DNA of 64,000 nucleotides, taken from positions 1-64,000 of the forward strand of contig NZ_JAGPYN010000008.1 in assembly GCF_018069805.1 (NCBI RefSeq), read 5' to 3'. Shown piece by piece: positions 51,774 to 61,698 of the stretch. The notes beneath the pieces are model-generated. The model was given only the letters and a program-made list of their open reading frames with translations, searched no databases and was not told the origin of the DNA. The position numbers were made by a program, and so were the translations under genes. Source of the stretch: Pseudoalteromonas ostreae. GTDB taxonomy: Bacteria; Pseudomonadota; Gammaproteobacteria; Enterobacterales; Alteromonadaceae. The stretch's first letter is position 1; each line of letters starts with the position of its first letter.

Positions 51774-54143
51774 TTAAAGTGGTTTATCAATCAATAAAAT
51801 TGCTTGATCGGCTGGCAAGGGTCTGGCTTTTAAGAAGCCTTGGCCAAAATCACACTGCGTTTTTTGTAATATGATGAGTTGCTCTTGAGTTTCAATTCCT
51901 TCGGCTACAACATCTAACTTAAGTGATAAAGCCAATGACAAAATGGCGTCAACCAATGGCGTGGCATTGTCTTTAAGACGATCAATAAAGCTTTTATCGA
52001 TTTTTAGCACATGAATTGGCAGTTGATGTAAGTAACCTAGTGAAGAGTAACCAGTACCAAAATCATCCAAACATAACATTACTTTTAATGGCGCTAATCC
52101 TTCAATTATCTTGGTCGCTAATTCTAAGTTTTCGATCAAACCTGATTCAGTGATCTCTAAACATAAGGAGCCTAATGCTAGCTGATATTTATTATAAATA
52201 GCATGAATATGCGAGATAAAGTCTATGCTTGCAAAATGCCTCGAGGATACATTCACTGTTACACGTAAGAAACGCTTACCTTGTTGTTGCCACGCTGCTA
52301 TTTGTTTTCCAGCTAGGTCTAATAAGTGCAGGTCGAGGTTAATTATTTGCCCGGTGTTTTCTGCTATTGAAATAAAATCATTCGGTGAGACAAAGCCTTT
52401 GCGTGGGTGATGCCAACGTACGAGAGCTTCAAAACCGACCACGTGACACTGTTGTATAGCAAAGATCGGCTGATAATATAACTCAAACTCATGATGCTCA
52501 ATGCCATGCTGTAAATCATTTTCTATATCTGCGTGACTTTTGAGCTTTTTACGCATGGTATTATTAAAAAATTTAACTTGTCCACGGCCTGTTGATTTAG
52601 CTTCGTACATAGCAGTATCGGCATGCTGTAATAACTGATAGGCTTTATCGTTTTCGTTTTCACAAAATGCGACACCAATACTGGTCGAAGCTTGCAGTAA
52701 ATGGCCATCAATATTAAGTGGCTCAGCGAGGACTTTTTTAATCCGTTTTAGTGCGTCGTTAACTTGGTTTTTGTGAGTGATATTTTCCATAAAAATAGCA
52801 AACTCATCACCACCGAGTCGTGCGAATGTATCGGTATTTCGAATTGTGTCTTTAATTAACTTACAAATGGCGATTAAAAAGTGATCACCCACTTCATGTC
52901 CTAATGAATCATTGATGCTTTTGAAACGGTCAAAATCTAAATACAACAGGGCATGATATCGCCCTTTGGGTGTTCGAGTAAGCCGTAAAATGCCGTGCTT
53001 AATGCGGTCAATTAGTAAAGAGCGATTAGCAAGCCCAGTTAATTCATCATGCAAAGCGCGATGTTCCAGTGCTTGGCGAGATAGTTGTCTGTCGATGGCC
53101 ATACTAATTTGGCGGCTGACGTACGTGAGTAGGGTGCGGTCATGATTATTATAATGGTGAGTTTTATCGTAGCTTTGTATCACGATCACACCGCTCATCT
53201 GATCGCTTGCCTTAAATGGTACACCAAGCCAAGATTCGGACTGACGACCCACCATTTTAAAATGGCCATCATTTATATGTTGTTGATATTCCTTCTTATT
53301 TAACAGTAATGATCGTTCTGAATTTAAAAGGTAATAAGATGCGGTATGTTTTAGTTGCTCTTTTGATATTTTTTTATGGGCATTTGAACGTACTCCTTCC
53401 TCGACAAGATAAACAATATCGAGGATATCGATACTTTTGTTATAAAGGCCTACCAAAAAATTATCTGCGCGTAGCAAGTTGGTCATAATGCTATGTAATG
53501 CTTCTAAAAAAGTATCTAGGTCATTGGCTTGATAGGTTAAATTTGCTATTTGTAAGAGCGTTCCTTCTAGTTTTTGTGCAGCATTTAATTGGCTCACTGT
53601 TTGTTGTAAATTTTCAACGGTGTTGACCTGATTTATCTTGGCACTGAGTAAATGCGCTACGGTGGTTAAAATTTCAAGATGAGCATCACTAAAGTAATTA
53701 CGTAGCGGGTGTTCGCAGTCAATAACGCCTAAAACCTGCTGCTTATAAATTAATGGTACACATAGCTCAGACATCGCAGGGTGTACATCTGCAATATAAC
53801 GGCTATTCGTACTGACATCACCAATAATAACCGCGCGCCCTGTTGAAGCAACATAACCAGTAATACCTTGGTTAAATGCAATGGTTTTTCGTTCTATGGA
53901 ATAGTTACTATTAGCAGGAGACACTCCCATTGATGCGACTTCATGCAAAGTTGTAGCTGTTTCATCGGCAATATAAATAACACAATCAACAAAGCCTAAC
54001 CGTTTAACAACTTCAGTGGTGACATAGTTGAATAGTTCATCGAGTTTATCTAACTGTAATAAGCTTGATGAAAACTGATTAATAATACTCAGTTGCTCGG
54101 TTTTAGCATCAAGCGCTGAAGATAAGTCTATTTTATTCTGCAT
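51774..54143 (-). CDS. GAF-GAF-GGDEF-EAL cyclic-di-GMP signalling protein
   Basis: About 789 residues, soluble. Two GAF sensor domains (about 15-160 and 190-345) precede a GGDEF domain with the intact motif LGGDEFAIFM (about 452) and an EAL domain with the intact signature FEALVRWHHP (about 570) and the DDFGTGYSS loop. Both catalytic sites look active, so it may synthesise or degrade c-di-GMP according to the GAF signal. I start it at MQNKIDLSS, about 41 codons inside the longest ORF, whose N-terminal extension does not belong to a GAF domain; the start is uncertain. Confidence 0.9.
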   Translation of the reverse strand: MQNKIDLSSALDAKTEQLSIINQFSSSLLQLDKLDELFNYVTTEVVKRLGFVDCVIYIADETATTLHEVASMGVSPANSNYSIERKTIAFNQGITGYVASTGRAVIIGDVSTNSRYIADVHPAMSELCVPLIYKQQVLGVIDCEHPLRNYFSDAHLEILTTVAHLLSAKINQVNTVENLQQTVSQLNAAQKLEGTLLQIANLTYQANDLDTFLEALHSIMTNLLRADNFLVGLYNKSIDILDIVYLVEEGVRSNAHKKISKEQLKHTASYYLLNSERSLLLNKKEYQQHINDGHFKMVGRQSESWLGVPFKASDQMSGVIVIQSYDKTHHYNNHDRTLLTYVSRQISMAIDRQLSRQALEHRALHDELTGLANRSLLIDRIKHGILRLTRTPKGRYHALLYLDFDRFKSINDSLGHEVGDHFLIAICKLIKDTIRNTDTFARLGGDEFAIFMENITHKNQVNDALKRIKKVLAEPLNIDGHLLQASTSIGVAFCENENDKAYQLLQHADTAMYEAKSTGRGQVKFFNNTMRKKLKSHADIENDLQHGIEHHEFELYYQPIFAIQQCHVVGFEALVRWHHPRKGFVSPNDFISIAENTGQIINLDLHLLDLAGKQIAAWQQQGKRFLRVTVNVSSRHFASIDFISHIHAIYNKYQLALGSLCLEITESGLIENLELATKIIEGLAPLKVMLCLDDFGTGYSSLGYLHQLPIHVLKIDKSFIDRLKDNATPLVDAILSLALSLKLDVVAEGIETQEQLIILQKTQCDFGQGFLKARPLPADQAILLIDKPL

Positions 54144-54392
54144 ACGCCACACATAAATATACCGTCTTGTGTCATTAATGAACCTATATATTAACGGAGT
54201 GTTAACTTTTAGACAAAGAATAAATAAGATTAACGAGGTATGTATGTAAAGGTAAGCACACGTCAAACGATTGATGAACCAGTGATTTCATTCTATCTGT
54301 TGATAAAAAGCGTCAGTAAAAACCGCAATAAAATCTTTACTCAGATAGGGCATATGCATATGATCAACTAAATTCAGCCGAGGAAACAAGTA

Positions 54393-55445
54393 ATGACAAA
54401 GCAAGCTTTCGACACTCAGTCAACGTTAACTATCACTCGCCCAGATGACTGGCATGTTCATTTACGTGATGGGGATCAATTAAAAGATACAGTACGTGAT
54501 ATAAGCCGTTATATGGGACGCGCTATTATTATGCCAAACTTAGTTCCTCCGGCAACCTGTACTGAAACGGCGTTAGCCTATCGCGATCGTATTATGGCAG
54601 CTGGACCACAAGGAAATTTTGAGCCACTGATGGTGCTTTATCTAACAGATAATACGAGCGCAGAGGAAATCAAAAAAGCGCATGCGACGGGTAAAATTGT
54701 TGCTGCTAAAGTGTATCCAGCAGGTGCGACAACAAATTCTGATTCTGGTGTAACTTCAATTAAAAAGATTTACCCAGTACTAAAGGCCATGCAAGAAGTT
54801 GGTATGTTATTGTTGATCCATGGTGAAGTGACGGATTCATCGATTGATATATTTGATCGTGAAAAAGTATTTTTAGAGACGATTTTAATCGATGTAGTAC
54901 AAGACTTCCCAGATTTAAAAATTGTACTTGAGCACATCACCACTAAAGAGGCTGTTGATTTTGTAAATAATACCTCCGATAATGTGGCTGCAACCATTAC
55001 GGCACATCATTTATTATATAACCGCAATCATATGCTAGCGGGGGGGATCCGCCCACATTATTACTGTTTACCAATATTAAAGCGTAATACCCACCAACAA
55101 GCACTTATTAGTGCTGCGACCAGTGGTAGTGCTAAGTTTTTCTTAGGTACTGATTCGGCGCCGCATTATAAAGATAAAAAAGAAGCCGCATGTGGGTGTG
55201 CCGGAGCATACACCGCTCATGCTGCACTTGAGTTATACGCGGAAGCATTTGAAGAAGCCGGTGCGCTTGATAAGCTAGAAGGCTTTGCAAGTCATTTTGG
55301 TCCAGACTTTTATGGTTTAGCACGTAATACAGACACAGTTACACTTATAAAACAGCCATGGACAGTGCCAGCAAGTTACCCATTAGGGAATGATCGCGTG
55401 GTGCCAATTAAAGCCGAAAACACCATCGATTGGCTAATTAAATAA
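54393..55445 (+). CDS. pyrC: dihydroorotase
   Basis: A 350-residue class II dihydroorotase for the third step of pyrimidine biosynthesis. Zinc ligands: WHVHLRDG (His16/His18 type). The carboxylated lysine is in [14 protein letters not shown]. The histidine pair is LIHGE...VLEHIT, and the catalytic aspartate is in LGTDSAPH. Length matches E. coli PyrC (348). ATG start after CGAGGAAAC. Monocistronic. Confidence 0.96.
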   Translation: MTKQAFDTQSTLTITRPDDWHVHLRDGDQLKDTVRDISRYMGRAIIMPNLVPPATCTETALAYRDRIMAAGPQGNFEPLMVLYLTDNTSAEEIKKAHATGKIVAAKVYPAGATTNSDSGVTSIKKIYPVLKAMQEVGMLLLIHGEVTDSSIDIFDREKVFLETILIDVVQDFPDLKIVLEHITTKEAVDFVNNTSDNVAATITAHHLLYNRNHMLAGGIRPHYYCLPILKRNTHQQALISAATSGSAKFFLGTDSAPHYKDKKEAACGCAGAYTAHAALELYAEAFEEAGALDKLEGFASHFGPDFYGLARNTDTVTLIKQPWTVPASYPLGNDRVVPIKAENTIDWLIK

Positions 55446-55766
55446 CGATACCGAGGGTAAATCACAGCTGAGTTAAGTGTGCTTTTTGTACTAAAATTAA
55501 TCACTTAAACTGTTTTTTTGACTTGATGTTAAATGCTTTAAAATAATTCGGAATTAATAGAGCTAAAACAATTATATTGTGTTAACCTTATCTTGCTTTG
55601 AGTTTTTGCGTATTGAATTTTTGGTTAATGTACGGCGTATAAGGTTTCCGGTTAATGGTTATTACTTCTTCCTGTACTTTATGCCAGCGATTTATTGGGC
55701 ATTCACTCAGGGAGGATATAGCCAATCTGGCTGAATTTTAATTATTGACTTACAGGAAAATTTGGT
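55446..55766 (+). other. long leader region of the cold-shock gene
   Basis: 320 bp without an ORF. Long 5' untranslated leaders are typical of cold-shock genes and usually control translation by refolding. An AGGGAGG-like stretch (55710-55717) and ACAGGAAAATTT just before the ATG are visible. No specific cold-box was identified. Confidence 0.5.
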
Positions 55767-55976
55767 ATGTCAAACACGGTTACTGGTAAAGTTAAGTTCT
55801 TCAACGAAGCTAAAGGTTTCGGTTTTATTGAACAAGAAAATGGTCCTGACGTATTCGTACATTTCAGCGCTATTACAGGCTCAGGTTTTCGCACTCTAAG
55901 CGAAGGCCAACAAGTGTCTTTCGGCATCAAGCAAGGCCAAAAAGGCCCTGAAGCTGAGAACGTAGAACTAGCATAA
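55767..55976 (+). CDS. cold-shock protein of the CspA family
   Basis: 69 residues of a single cold-shock domain that binds single-stranded RNA/DNA and acts as an RNA chaperone. RNP1 is KGFGFIEQ and RNP2 is DVFVHFSAI. Length and start ([14 protein letters not shown]) fit CspA/CspD-like members; which one is not determinable. A hairpin terminator follows. Confidence 0.95.
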   Translation: MSNTVTGKVKFFNEAKGFGFIEQENGPDVFVHFSAITGSGFRTLSEGQQVSFGIKQGQKGPEAENVELA

Positions 55977-56004
55977 TTTTTATTATGTGAACCTAGGTTC
56001 AACT

Positions 56005-56030
56005 TGGTGAAACAGGACTCTGTTTCACCA
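56005..56030 (+). terminator. terminator of the cold-shock gene
   Basis: TGGTGAAACAG-GACT-CTGTTTCACCA, a perfect 11-pair stem, then TAATTT. A separate perfect palindrome GAACCTAGGTTC lies just upstream (55989-56000). Confidence 0.75.
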
Positions 56031-56662
56031 TAATTTCCCTTTCAAAACACCTTCTTGTATATTTACTTTTGATTTTACTCTCGTATATTCGATAAATAAT
56101 GAATGCTATTTCAATAGCTCATATTCTGCTCAATAACATCGTTGCATTTCTCATTGTCCCTAAATAACAGTTTTATAGCGACTATAATATAAATAGAAAC
56201 TGGATATCAGTTCGGGATGTAACAATGCCACGTTTCTTTCAAAGGTCGCATCGCTGATTTTTACGGCTCTTTCAAGCTTTTGCTGCATAAAAAGACTTTT
56301 TTACTAAATGATTACGCTTATTAGAAATTATTTTGAACTTTTTTTAACCCTGCTTGATTACACATAAAATGTTACATTAATGTTTTACCTTTCATTGGGT
56401 GAAGTAAAGCTGTTGCAAGTCAGAGGCTTTCATCCGGATGAGAATTCACCCCCTGTTGCAGTTATGTTAACGCTTTGTTTTTTGTGTTTTAGTTTGTATT
56501 GATTGAATTAATTTATTTCTGGTAAATTCCAAACATCAAGTTGACAGCGTGCATTGCATTTAGCATTATTGGAGGGTTGATATCTATTAAAAGATATCAG
56601 GGTTGTCTCCTTCGGGAGGTAATTAAATTATAAAAGTAACATTACTTAATTGGTTGGGAACT
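56031..56662 (+). promoter_or_regulatory. gene-free leader of the TonB2-like operon
   Basis: About 630 bp without an ORF. Near the start codon lie two hairpins: GATATCT (56579-56585) with AGATATC (56592-56598), and CTCC-TTCG-GGAG (56607-56618), a UUCG tetraloop. A TCATCCGGATGA palindrome lies at 56430-56441. Iron regulation by Fur would be expected, but no clear Fur box was found. Confidence 0.45.
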
Positions 56663-57433
56663 ATGTCTGTTAAAATCAGAAAGAGTCTTGTAGCAACTGC
56701 GTTGGTTGGCGCTTTTGCATTCGCAAGCAGCAATGTGATTGCAGATCCTTTGAAGGACGTGCAAAAAGCAGGTCTACAAATTCAAACGGCTGCGGTTAAG
56801 TCTCAAACTAAAATTGACAATGTATATGGTCAAACTCAAGAGTTATTAGCTGAGTACCGTAGCGTTGTTGATGAATCTGAGCTATTGAAAGTATACAACG
56901 ATCACGTTGCCCGTTTGGTCGCTGACCAAAATGCATCAATCGAATCGTTTGACCGTCAAATCGCTACAATCGACAACACAAAACAAAACGTTGTGCCTTT
57001 GATGTATCGCATGATTGATACGCTCGAGCAATTCATCAAAGCGGACGTTCCGTTTAACAGTGACAATCGTTTGGCGCGTGTTGAAAGATTACGTGAAACA
57101 ATGGTTTCTTCTTCTGTAACGACTTCAGAGAAGTTCCGTCAAGTGTTAGAGGCGTACACTATCGAAGCTGCATATAGCTCGTTAGTAGCTGCTTCACAAG
57201 GTACATTAGAAGTTGATGGTAAGAGCATTAACGTTGATTTCGGCCAACTTGGTCGTATCACTTATGTTGCTCAATCGTTTGATTTAAAGCACGCATGGGT
57301 ATGGGATAACAATACTAAACAGTGGAAAGAGTTAGGTGATGAATACCTAAAACCTGTTAAAGAAGTTATTCGTATGGCGCGTAAGCAAGCGACATTAGAA
57401 CTTGTTAAATTACCAATCTTTGGCGCGGAGTAA
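56663..57433 (+). CDS. DUF3450 periplasmic protein of the TonB2-like operon
   Basis: About 256 residues. Signal peptide (MSVKIRKSLVATALVGAFAFASSNVIA), then a mostly helical, coiled-coil-rich periplasmic domain of the DUF3450 family, which is found with TtpC-ExbB-ExbD-TonB systems in Vibrio, Shewanella and Alteromonadales. Its exact role is unknown. I use ATG 56663 rather than TTG three codons earlier. It is separated from the next gene by 6 bp and begins a six-gene operon. Confidence 0.87.
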   Translation: MSVKIRKSLVATALVGAFAFASSNVIADPLKDVQKAGLQIQTAAVKSQTKIDNVYGQTQELLAEYRSVVDESELLKVYNDHVARLVADQNASIESFDRQIATIDNTKQNVVPLMYRMIDTLEQFIKADVPFNSDNRLARVERLRETMVSSSVTTSEKFRQVLEAYTIEAAYSSLVAASQGTLEVDGKSINVDFGQLGRITYVAQSFDLKHAWVWDNNTKQWKELGDEYLKPVKEVIRMARKQATLELVKLPIFGAE

Positions 57434-57439
57434 TCAATA

Positions 57440-58804
57440 ATGAAGAAACTATTTAAAGGTTTTGCTGTTGCAGCAGTACTATCTGTTTCTGCAGGTGCCG
57501 CGCTTAATGTACATGCAAATACAGGAGCTCTTGATAAAATTCTTGAACAAGTAAAGCAAGAGCGTATCTCAGAAGGCAAAATCAATAAGCAACGTGAACA
57601 AGAGTTCTTATCTGATCGTGCTGATAAACAAGCGCTACTTAATAAAGCAAAAAGCCAATTAGCTGCTGAAAAAGCGCGTGGCGATCGTTTAACTAAAGAA
57701 TATGCACAAAACGAAAATACTTTAGCTGAGAAAGAGGCTGCTCTTCAAAGCGCACAAGGTACGTTGGGTGAAATGTTTGGTGTTGTACGTCGTGCAGCAG
57801 CTGACGCAATTGGTTCAATCGAAGCATCACTTGTTTCTGCTGAAAAGCCAGGCCGTGCTGAAATCTTACGTTCATTAGCTGCTGCTAAAGAATTACCAAC
57901 AGTTCGTGAACTCGAAGAGCTTTGGATTGCGCTACAAACTGAAATGACTGAGTCAGCTAAAGTTTCTACTTTTGAAACTGAAGTTGCGGGTCTTGACGGT
58001 AACGCAACAGTTAAGAAAGTAACCCGTATCGGTAACTTCAACTTAGTAACAGACGATGGCTACTTAATCTATTCGCCTGAAACTAAATCGATTCAGCCGC
58101 TAGGTAAACAACCTGATGGTTATATTCTTGCTGGTATCAGTGACTTAGAAAATACGTCTGCTGATAATTATGCTGGTGTATATGTGGATCCAACACGTGG
58201 TGCTATCTTACGTATCAATACACAAAAAGCGACGCTTGAAGAATACTTCCATCAAGGTGGCGTAGTTGGTTATATCATCACTGCGTTATTAGGTTTAGGT
58301 ATGTTGATCACAGCAATTCGTTTTGTTGACCTTACACTTACTACGAGTAAGATTAAGAGTCAGCTTAAAAATGTTGCTACACCGAATACAAATAACCCAC
58401 TGGGTCGTATTCTTAAAGTGTACCATGACAACAAGAATCAAGACGTTGAAAACCTTGAGCTTAAATTAGATGAAGCGATTCTTCGTGAAACGCCACGCAT
58501 CGAAGCTGGTATCAACATCATTAAAATTCTTGCTGCAATCGCGCCGCTACTTGGTCTACTAGGTACGGTAATCGGTATGATCTTAACGTTCCAAACAATC
58601 ACATTGTTCGGTACAGGTGATCCGAAGATCATGGCAGGTAACATCTCTCTAGCACTTGTAACTACTGCGCTAGGTCTAATTGCTGCATTACCACTTATTC
58701 TTCTTCACGCTGTTGTTGCGGGTCGTAGTAAGTCGGTATTACATATCCTTGATGAGCAAAGCGCAGGTATTATTGCTACTCACGCGGAGAAGGAGAAAGC
58801 CTAA
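57440..58804 (+). CDS. TtpC-like MotA/TolQ/ExbB proton-channel protein
   Basis: 454 residues. A signal peptide (MKKLFKGFAVAAVLSVSAGA), a periplasmic coiled coil (about 30-110), a further periplasmic region, and a C-terminal ExbB/TolQ domain with three membrane segments and IAAIAPLLGLLGTVIGMI. The extended periplasmic N-terminus distinguishes TtpC from ordinary ExbB. In Vibrio TtpC is needed for TonB2-dependent iron uptake. The stop overlaps the next start as TAATG. Confidence 0.9.
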   Translation: MKKLFKGFAVAAVLSVSAGAALNVHANTGALDKILEQVKQERISEGKINKQREQEFLSDRADKQALLNKAKSQLAAEKARGDRLTKEYAQNENTLAEKEAALQSAQGTLGEMFGVVRRAAADAIGSIEASLVSAEKPGRAEILRSLAAAKELPTVRELEELWIALQTEMTESAKVSTFETEVAGLDGNATVKKVTRIGNFNLVTDDGYLIYSPETKSIQPLGKQPDGYILAGISDLENTSADNYAGVYVDPTRGAILRINTQKATLEEYFHQGGVVGYIITALLGLGMLITAIRFVDLTLTTSKIKSQLKNVATPNTNNPLGRILKVYHDNKNQDVENLELKLDEAILRETPRIEAGINIIKILAAIAPLLGLLGTVIGMILTFQTITLFGTGDPKIMAGNISLALVTTALGLIAALPLILLHAVVAGRSKSVLHILDEQSAGIIATHAEKEKA

Positions 58805-59328
58805 TGCTAGTCCTGATGGAGATCTGGGAATCTATCAGGGATTTTGTTGGCACAGGCGGCCAGGTTTTATACGTGGTCGCGATAGCACTCTTTCTTATGT
58901 GGGTTTTAATGATTGAGCGCTATTGGTTCTTACTTGCTGAGTTTCCTCGTATATCGAAGGGAATTGTAGCTAAGTGGGATGCCCGCCAAGACACTACGTC
59001 TTGGTACGCACACAGAATCCGTGAAGCATGGATTTCTGAAGCGTCTGAAAAATTAGATCAGCGTATGTTGTTGATTAAAACATTAGTAGCTGTTTGTCCT
59101 TTAATCGGCTTACTTGGTACAGTAACAGGCATGATCGCGGTTTTCGAAACCATGGCCAGCCAAGGTACAGGTAATGCACGTTTAATGGCATCAGGTATTT
59201 CAATGGCAACAATCCCAACAATGGCTGGAATGGTTGCGGCACTATCTGGAGTTTTCTTTAGCTCACGCCTTGAGGCAAGAGCGAGAATGGTGAAAGCCAA
59301 ACTTGTAGATAGCATGCCTCATCACTAG
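58804..59328 (+). CDS. exbB: ExbB-type biopolymer transport protein
   Basis: 174 residues, with one membrane segment near the N-terminus (about 18-38) and two near the C-terminus, including LVAVCPLIGLLGTVTGMIAVF. It forms the proton-conducting motor with ExbD and energises TonB. Shorter than E. coli ExbB (244), as is normal for the TonB2-type ExbB2. Confidence 0.92.
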   Translation: MLVLMEIWESIRDFVGTGGQVLYVVAIALFLMWVLMIERYWFLLAEFPRISKGIVAKWDARQDTTSWYAHRIREAWISEASEKLDQRMLLIKTLVAVCPLIGLLGTVTGMIAVFETMASQGTGNARLMASGISMATIPTMAGMVAALSGVFFSSRLEARARMVKAKLVDSMPHH

Positions 59329-59342
59329 AGAGAGAATTAAAT

Positions 59343-59747
59343 ATGGCACGTAAACAACGTTTTCGTGAAGAAGAAGAAGCAGCGGTAGATATGACACCGA
59401 TGCTTGACATCGTATTTATCATGCTTATTTTCTTTATCGTAACTACATCGTTCGTTAAAGAGGCTGGTATCGAGGTCAATAAACCAAAAGCGGCCCAAGC
59501 TACGAAGCAAAAAAATGCTAACATTTTTATTGCAATTCGTAACAACGGCGAGATCTGGATTGATAAGCAACAAGTTGATGTTGAACGTGTTTCAGCAAAA
59601 ATTGAAAGCTTATTAGCAGAACAACCTACTGAAGTTGTAATTTTGCAAGCTGATAAAGAAGCAAAACACGGCGTAGTGGTTAAAGTTATGGACCAGATCA
59701 AAGCGACGGGTGATAACCTGAGAATTTCAATAGCTGGAGATCAGTAA
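59343..59747 (+). CDS. exbD: ExbD-type biopolymer transport protein
   Basis: 134 residues. A short cytoplasmic N-terminus, one membrane segment containing the conserved proton-path aspartate (VDMTPMLDIVFIMLIFFIV; aspartate of LDIVFI), and a periplasmic domain. Last base of the stop is shared with the tonB start codon (TAATG). Confidence 0.93.
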   Translation: MARKQRFREEEEAAVDMTPMLDIVFIMLIFFIVTTSFVKEAGIEVNKPKAAQATKQKNANIFIAIRNNGEIWIDKQQVDVERVSAKIESLLAEQPTEVVILQADKEAKHGVVVKVMDQIKATGDNLRISIAGDQ

Positions 59748-60364
59748 TGATTCGTTTTCTGTTTTCACTGATTGCAGGTGGGGCAGTTACTTTCGGCTTG
59801 TTCTACTTCATGGCTTTCCTCATCTCTGGTGGGGCTGACCGTAATACGGAACAAAAAGAGCAGATCATAGTCGAAATTATGACGAATCCGCCTGAATCTA
59901 AGGTGCAGGAACGGAAGCGAGTACCGCCTCCGCCGCCTCCACCGCCAAAGCAGCCGCCTAAACCGCAGCCGCCACAGCCGGAAAATAACAACCCAAATCC
60001 AGGTGCGATGTCATTTAACATGCCAAGCATTAATGTGGGAAGTTCGGCAGGTGGTCTAAGTGGTCCAGGGGCATTCGGACGAGATGGTGATGCGACACCT
60101 ATCGTTCGTATTGAACCAAAATATCCAACACAAGCAGCACGTGATGGTAAAGAAGGTTGGGTACAACTTTCTTTCTCAATCGATGAATTGGGTGGGGTTA
60201 CTGATGTTGAAGTTATTGACGCAGACCCTAAACGTATCTTCGATAGAGAAGCTAAACGTGCATTGAGCAAGTGGAAATACCGTCCTAAAATTATTGACGG
60301 TAAGCCACAAAAGCAAGTTGGCTTGCAAGTTCAGCTAGACTTTAAAATTAACCAAGGCAATTAA
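59747..60364 (+). CDS. tonB: TonB-family energy transducer
   Basis: 205 residues: N-terminal membrane anchor (about 5-27), a proline-rich spacer (PPPPPPPPKQPPKPQPPQP), and the C-terminal TonB domain (about 110-200) with PKYPTQAARDGKEGWVQLSF and KWKYRPKI. It spans the periplasm and drives outer-membrane receptors. It is short, like TonB2. Confidence 0.94.
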   Translation: MIRFLFSLIAGGAVTFGLFYFMAFLISGGADRNTEQKEQIIVEIMTNPPESKVQERKRVPPPPPPPPKQPPKPQPPQPENNNPNPGAMSFNMPSINVGSSAGGLSGPGAFGRDGDATPIVRIEPKYPTQAARDGKEGWVQLSFSIDELGGVTDVEVIDADPKRIFDREAKRALSKWKYRPKIIDGKPQKQVGLQVQLDFKINQGN

Positions 60365-60375
60365 GGAGGCAAGTA

Positions 60376-61635
60376 ATGAGAAATTTATCTAAAGTAACAG
60401 CACTTGCGGTACTTATGTCTTTCTCGGGTGCAGTATTTACTGCACCGGTTCTAGCAGCGCCAGATCCAGCGAAAATTGAAGCGCGGAAGAAAGCAAAAAC
60501 TAGGATCATGGGTGAGCGCACTGGTAAAAAAGTTATCAAAGCGTTTGACTTGTATAACGAAGAAAAGCTAGACGAAGCAATTGCTTTACTGAAAGAAATC
60601 GATGCGTCTGATGATTTCGATAAAGCAACAGTTAATCGCTATTTAGGTAGCATGTATGGCCAGAAAGAGCAGTACAAAACTGCGATTGGTTACTTAAAAT
60701 TAGCTGTTGCCCCTGATGTGTTAAACTTTGCCGATCAAGAACAAAGTTTAAAAACATTAGGCGATATGTATGCTGCTACTGAGCAGTATGAAAAAGCCAA
60801 AGATGCTTATGTTGCATGGATGGACTTTACTGGTGAGGAAGATGCAACGGTTTATACTCGTATAGCCCAAGCTAACTATCAGTTAGGTAAATTCCGCGAT
60901 GTTTTTACTCCAGCAGATAAAGCAATTAAGCTTCAAAAAGAGCCTAACAAAGGCCCTTACCAATTAAAATTAGGTTCTTACTTTGAACTTAAAGACTATA
61001 AAAATATGGTTAAAGTTGGTGAAGAAATTGTTCGTATCTGGCCAGATGATAAAAAAGCATGGGTAAGCTTAGGCAAATACTACCTTCAGACGGAAGACTA
61101 TAAAACTGGTCTTGCAACGATGGAAGTAGCTTACAAAAATGGTGCGTTTGAAACTGAAGTAGATTATAAAGTTTTGTCTAACTTCTATTCTTTGAATCAA
61201 ATTCCTTATAAAGCTGCAACAGTTTTAGAAAAGGCAATGGATGAAAAGAAAGTAAAGCGCACTAAACAAAATGTCAGCGCAGTAGCCAGTCACTATCATC
61301 GTTCTCAAGATATTGAAAAAGCAGCTAAGTACTATGAAGAAGCGGCTAAATTTGATGATGATGCTGAGCTTTATCGCAAAGCAGGTTCATTATTATTGCA
61401 ATCGCAAAATTATAGTGCAGCCGTTGTTCGTTTGAACAAGGCGCTTGAATTAGGTTCTGATAAGAAAGGAACCATTTATTCAGATTTAGCGGAAGCTTAT
61501 TACTATCAAGAAAAGTATAAGCAAGCTTATACTGCAATAACTAAAGCAATGGATGACCCGCGCACGCGTAAGTTTGCAAAAGGTTGGTCTGTATTTATTA
61601 AAGATAAAGCCGCTCGCAACGGTGTTAAGATTTAA
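60376..61635 (+). CDS. TPR-repeat protein of the TonB2-like operon
   Basis: 419 residues. A signal peptide (MRNLSKVTALAVLMSFSGAVFTAP) and then about ten tetratricopeptide-like repeats, for example EQYEKAKDAYVAW and DIEKAAKYYEEAAKFDDDA. The gene regularly closes TtpC-type operons. It is thought to work in the periplasm with the TonB machinery; the precise partner is unknown. AAGGAGG precedes the ATG. Confidence 0.88.
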   Translation: MRNLSKVTALAVLMSFSGAVFTAPVLAAPDPAKIEARKKAKTRIMGERTGKKVIKAFDLYNEEKLDEAIALLKEIDASDDFDKATVNRYLGSMYGQKEQYKTAIGYLKLAVAPDVLNFADQEQSLKTLGDMYAATEQYEKAKDAYVAWMDFTGEEDATVYTRIAQANYQLGKFRDVFTPADKAIKLQKEPNKGPYQLKLGSYFELKDYKNMVKVGEEIVRIWPDDKKAWVSLGKYYLQTEDYKTGLATMEVAYKNGAFETEVDYKVLSNFYSLNQIPYKAATVLEKAMDEKKVKRTKQNVSAVASHYHRSQDIEKAAKYYEEAAKFDDDAELYRKAGSLLLQSQNYSAAVVRLNKALELGSDKKGTIYSDLAEAYYYQEKYKQAYTAITKAMDDPRTRKFAKGWSVFIKDKAARNGVKI

Positions 61636-61658
61636 CTTTAATTCGCTATAGCAATTTA

Positions 61659-61685
61659 TAAAAAGCCCCTATGGGGCTTTTTTTA
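61659..61685 (+). terminator. terminator of the TonB2-like operon
   Basis: AAAAAGCCCC-TAT-GGGGCTTTTTTT, directly after the TPR gene. Confidence 0.85.
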
Positions 61686-61698
61686 TTGGATTTAACTC

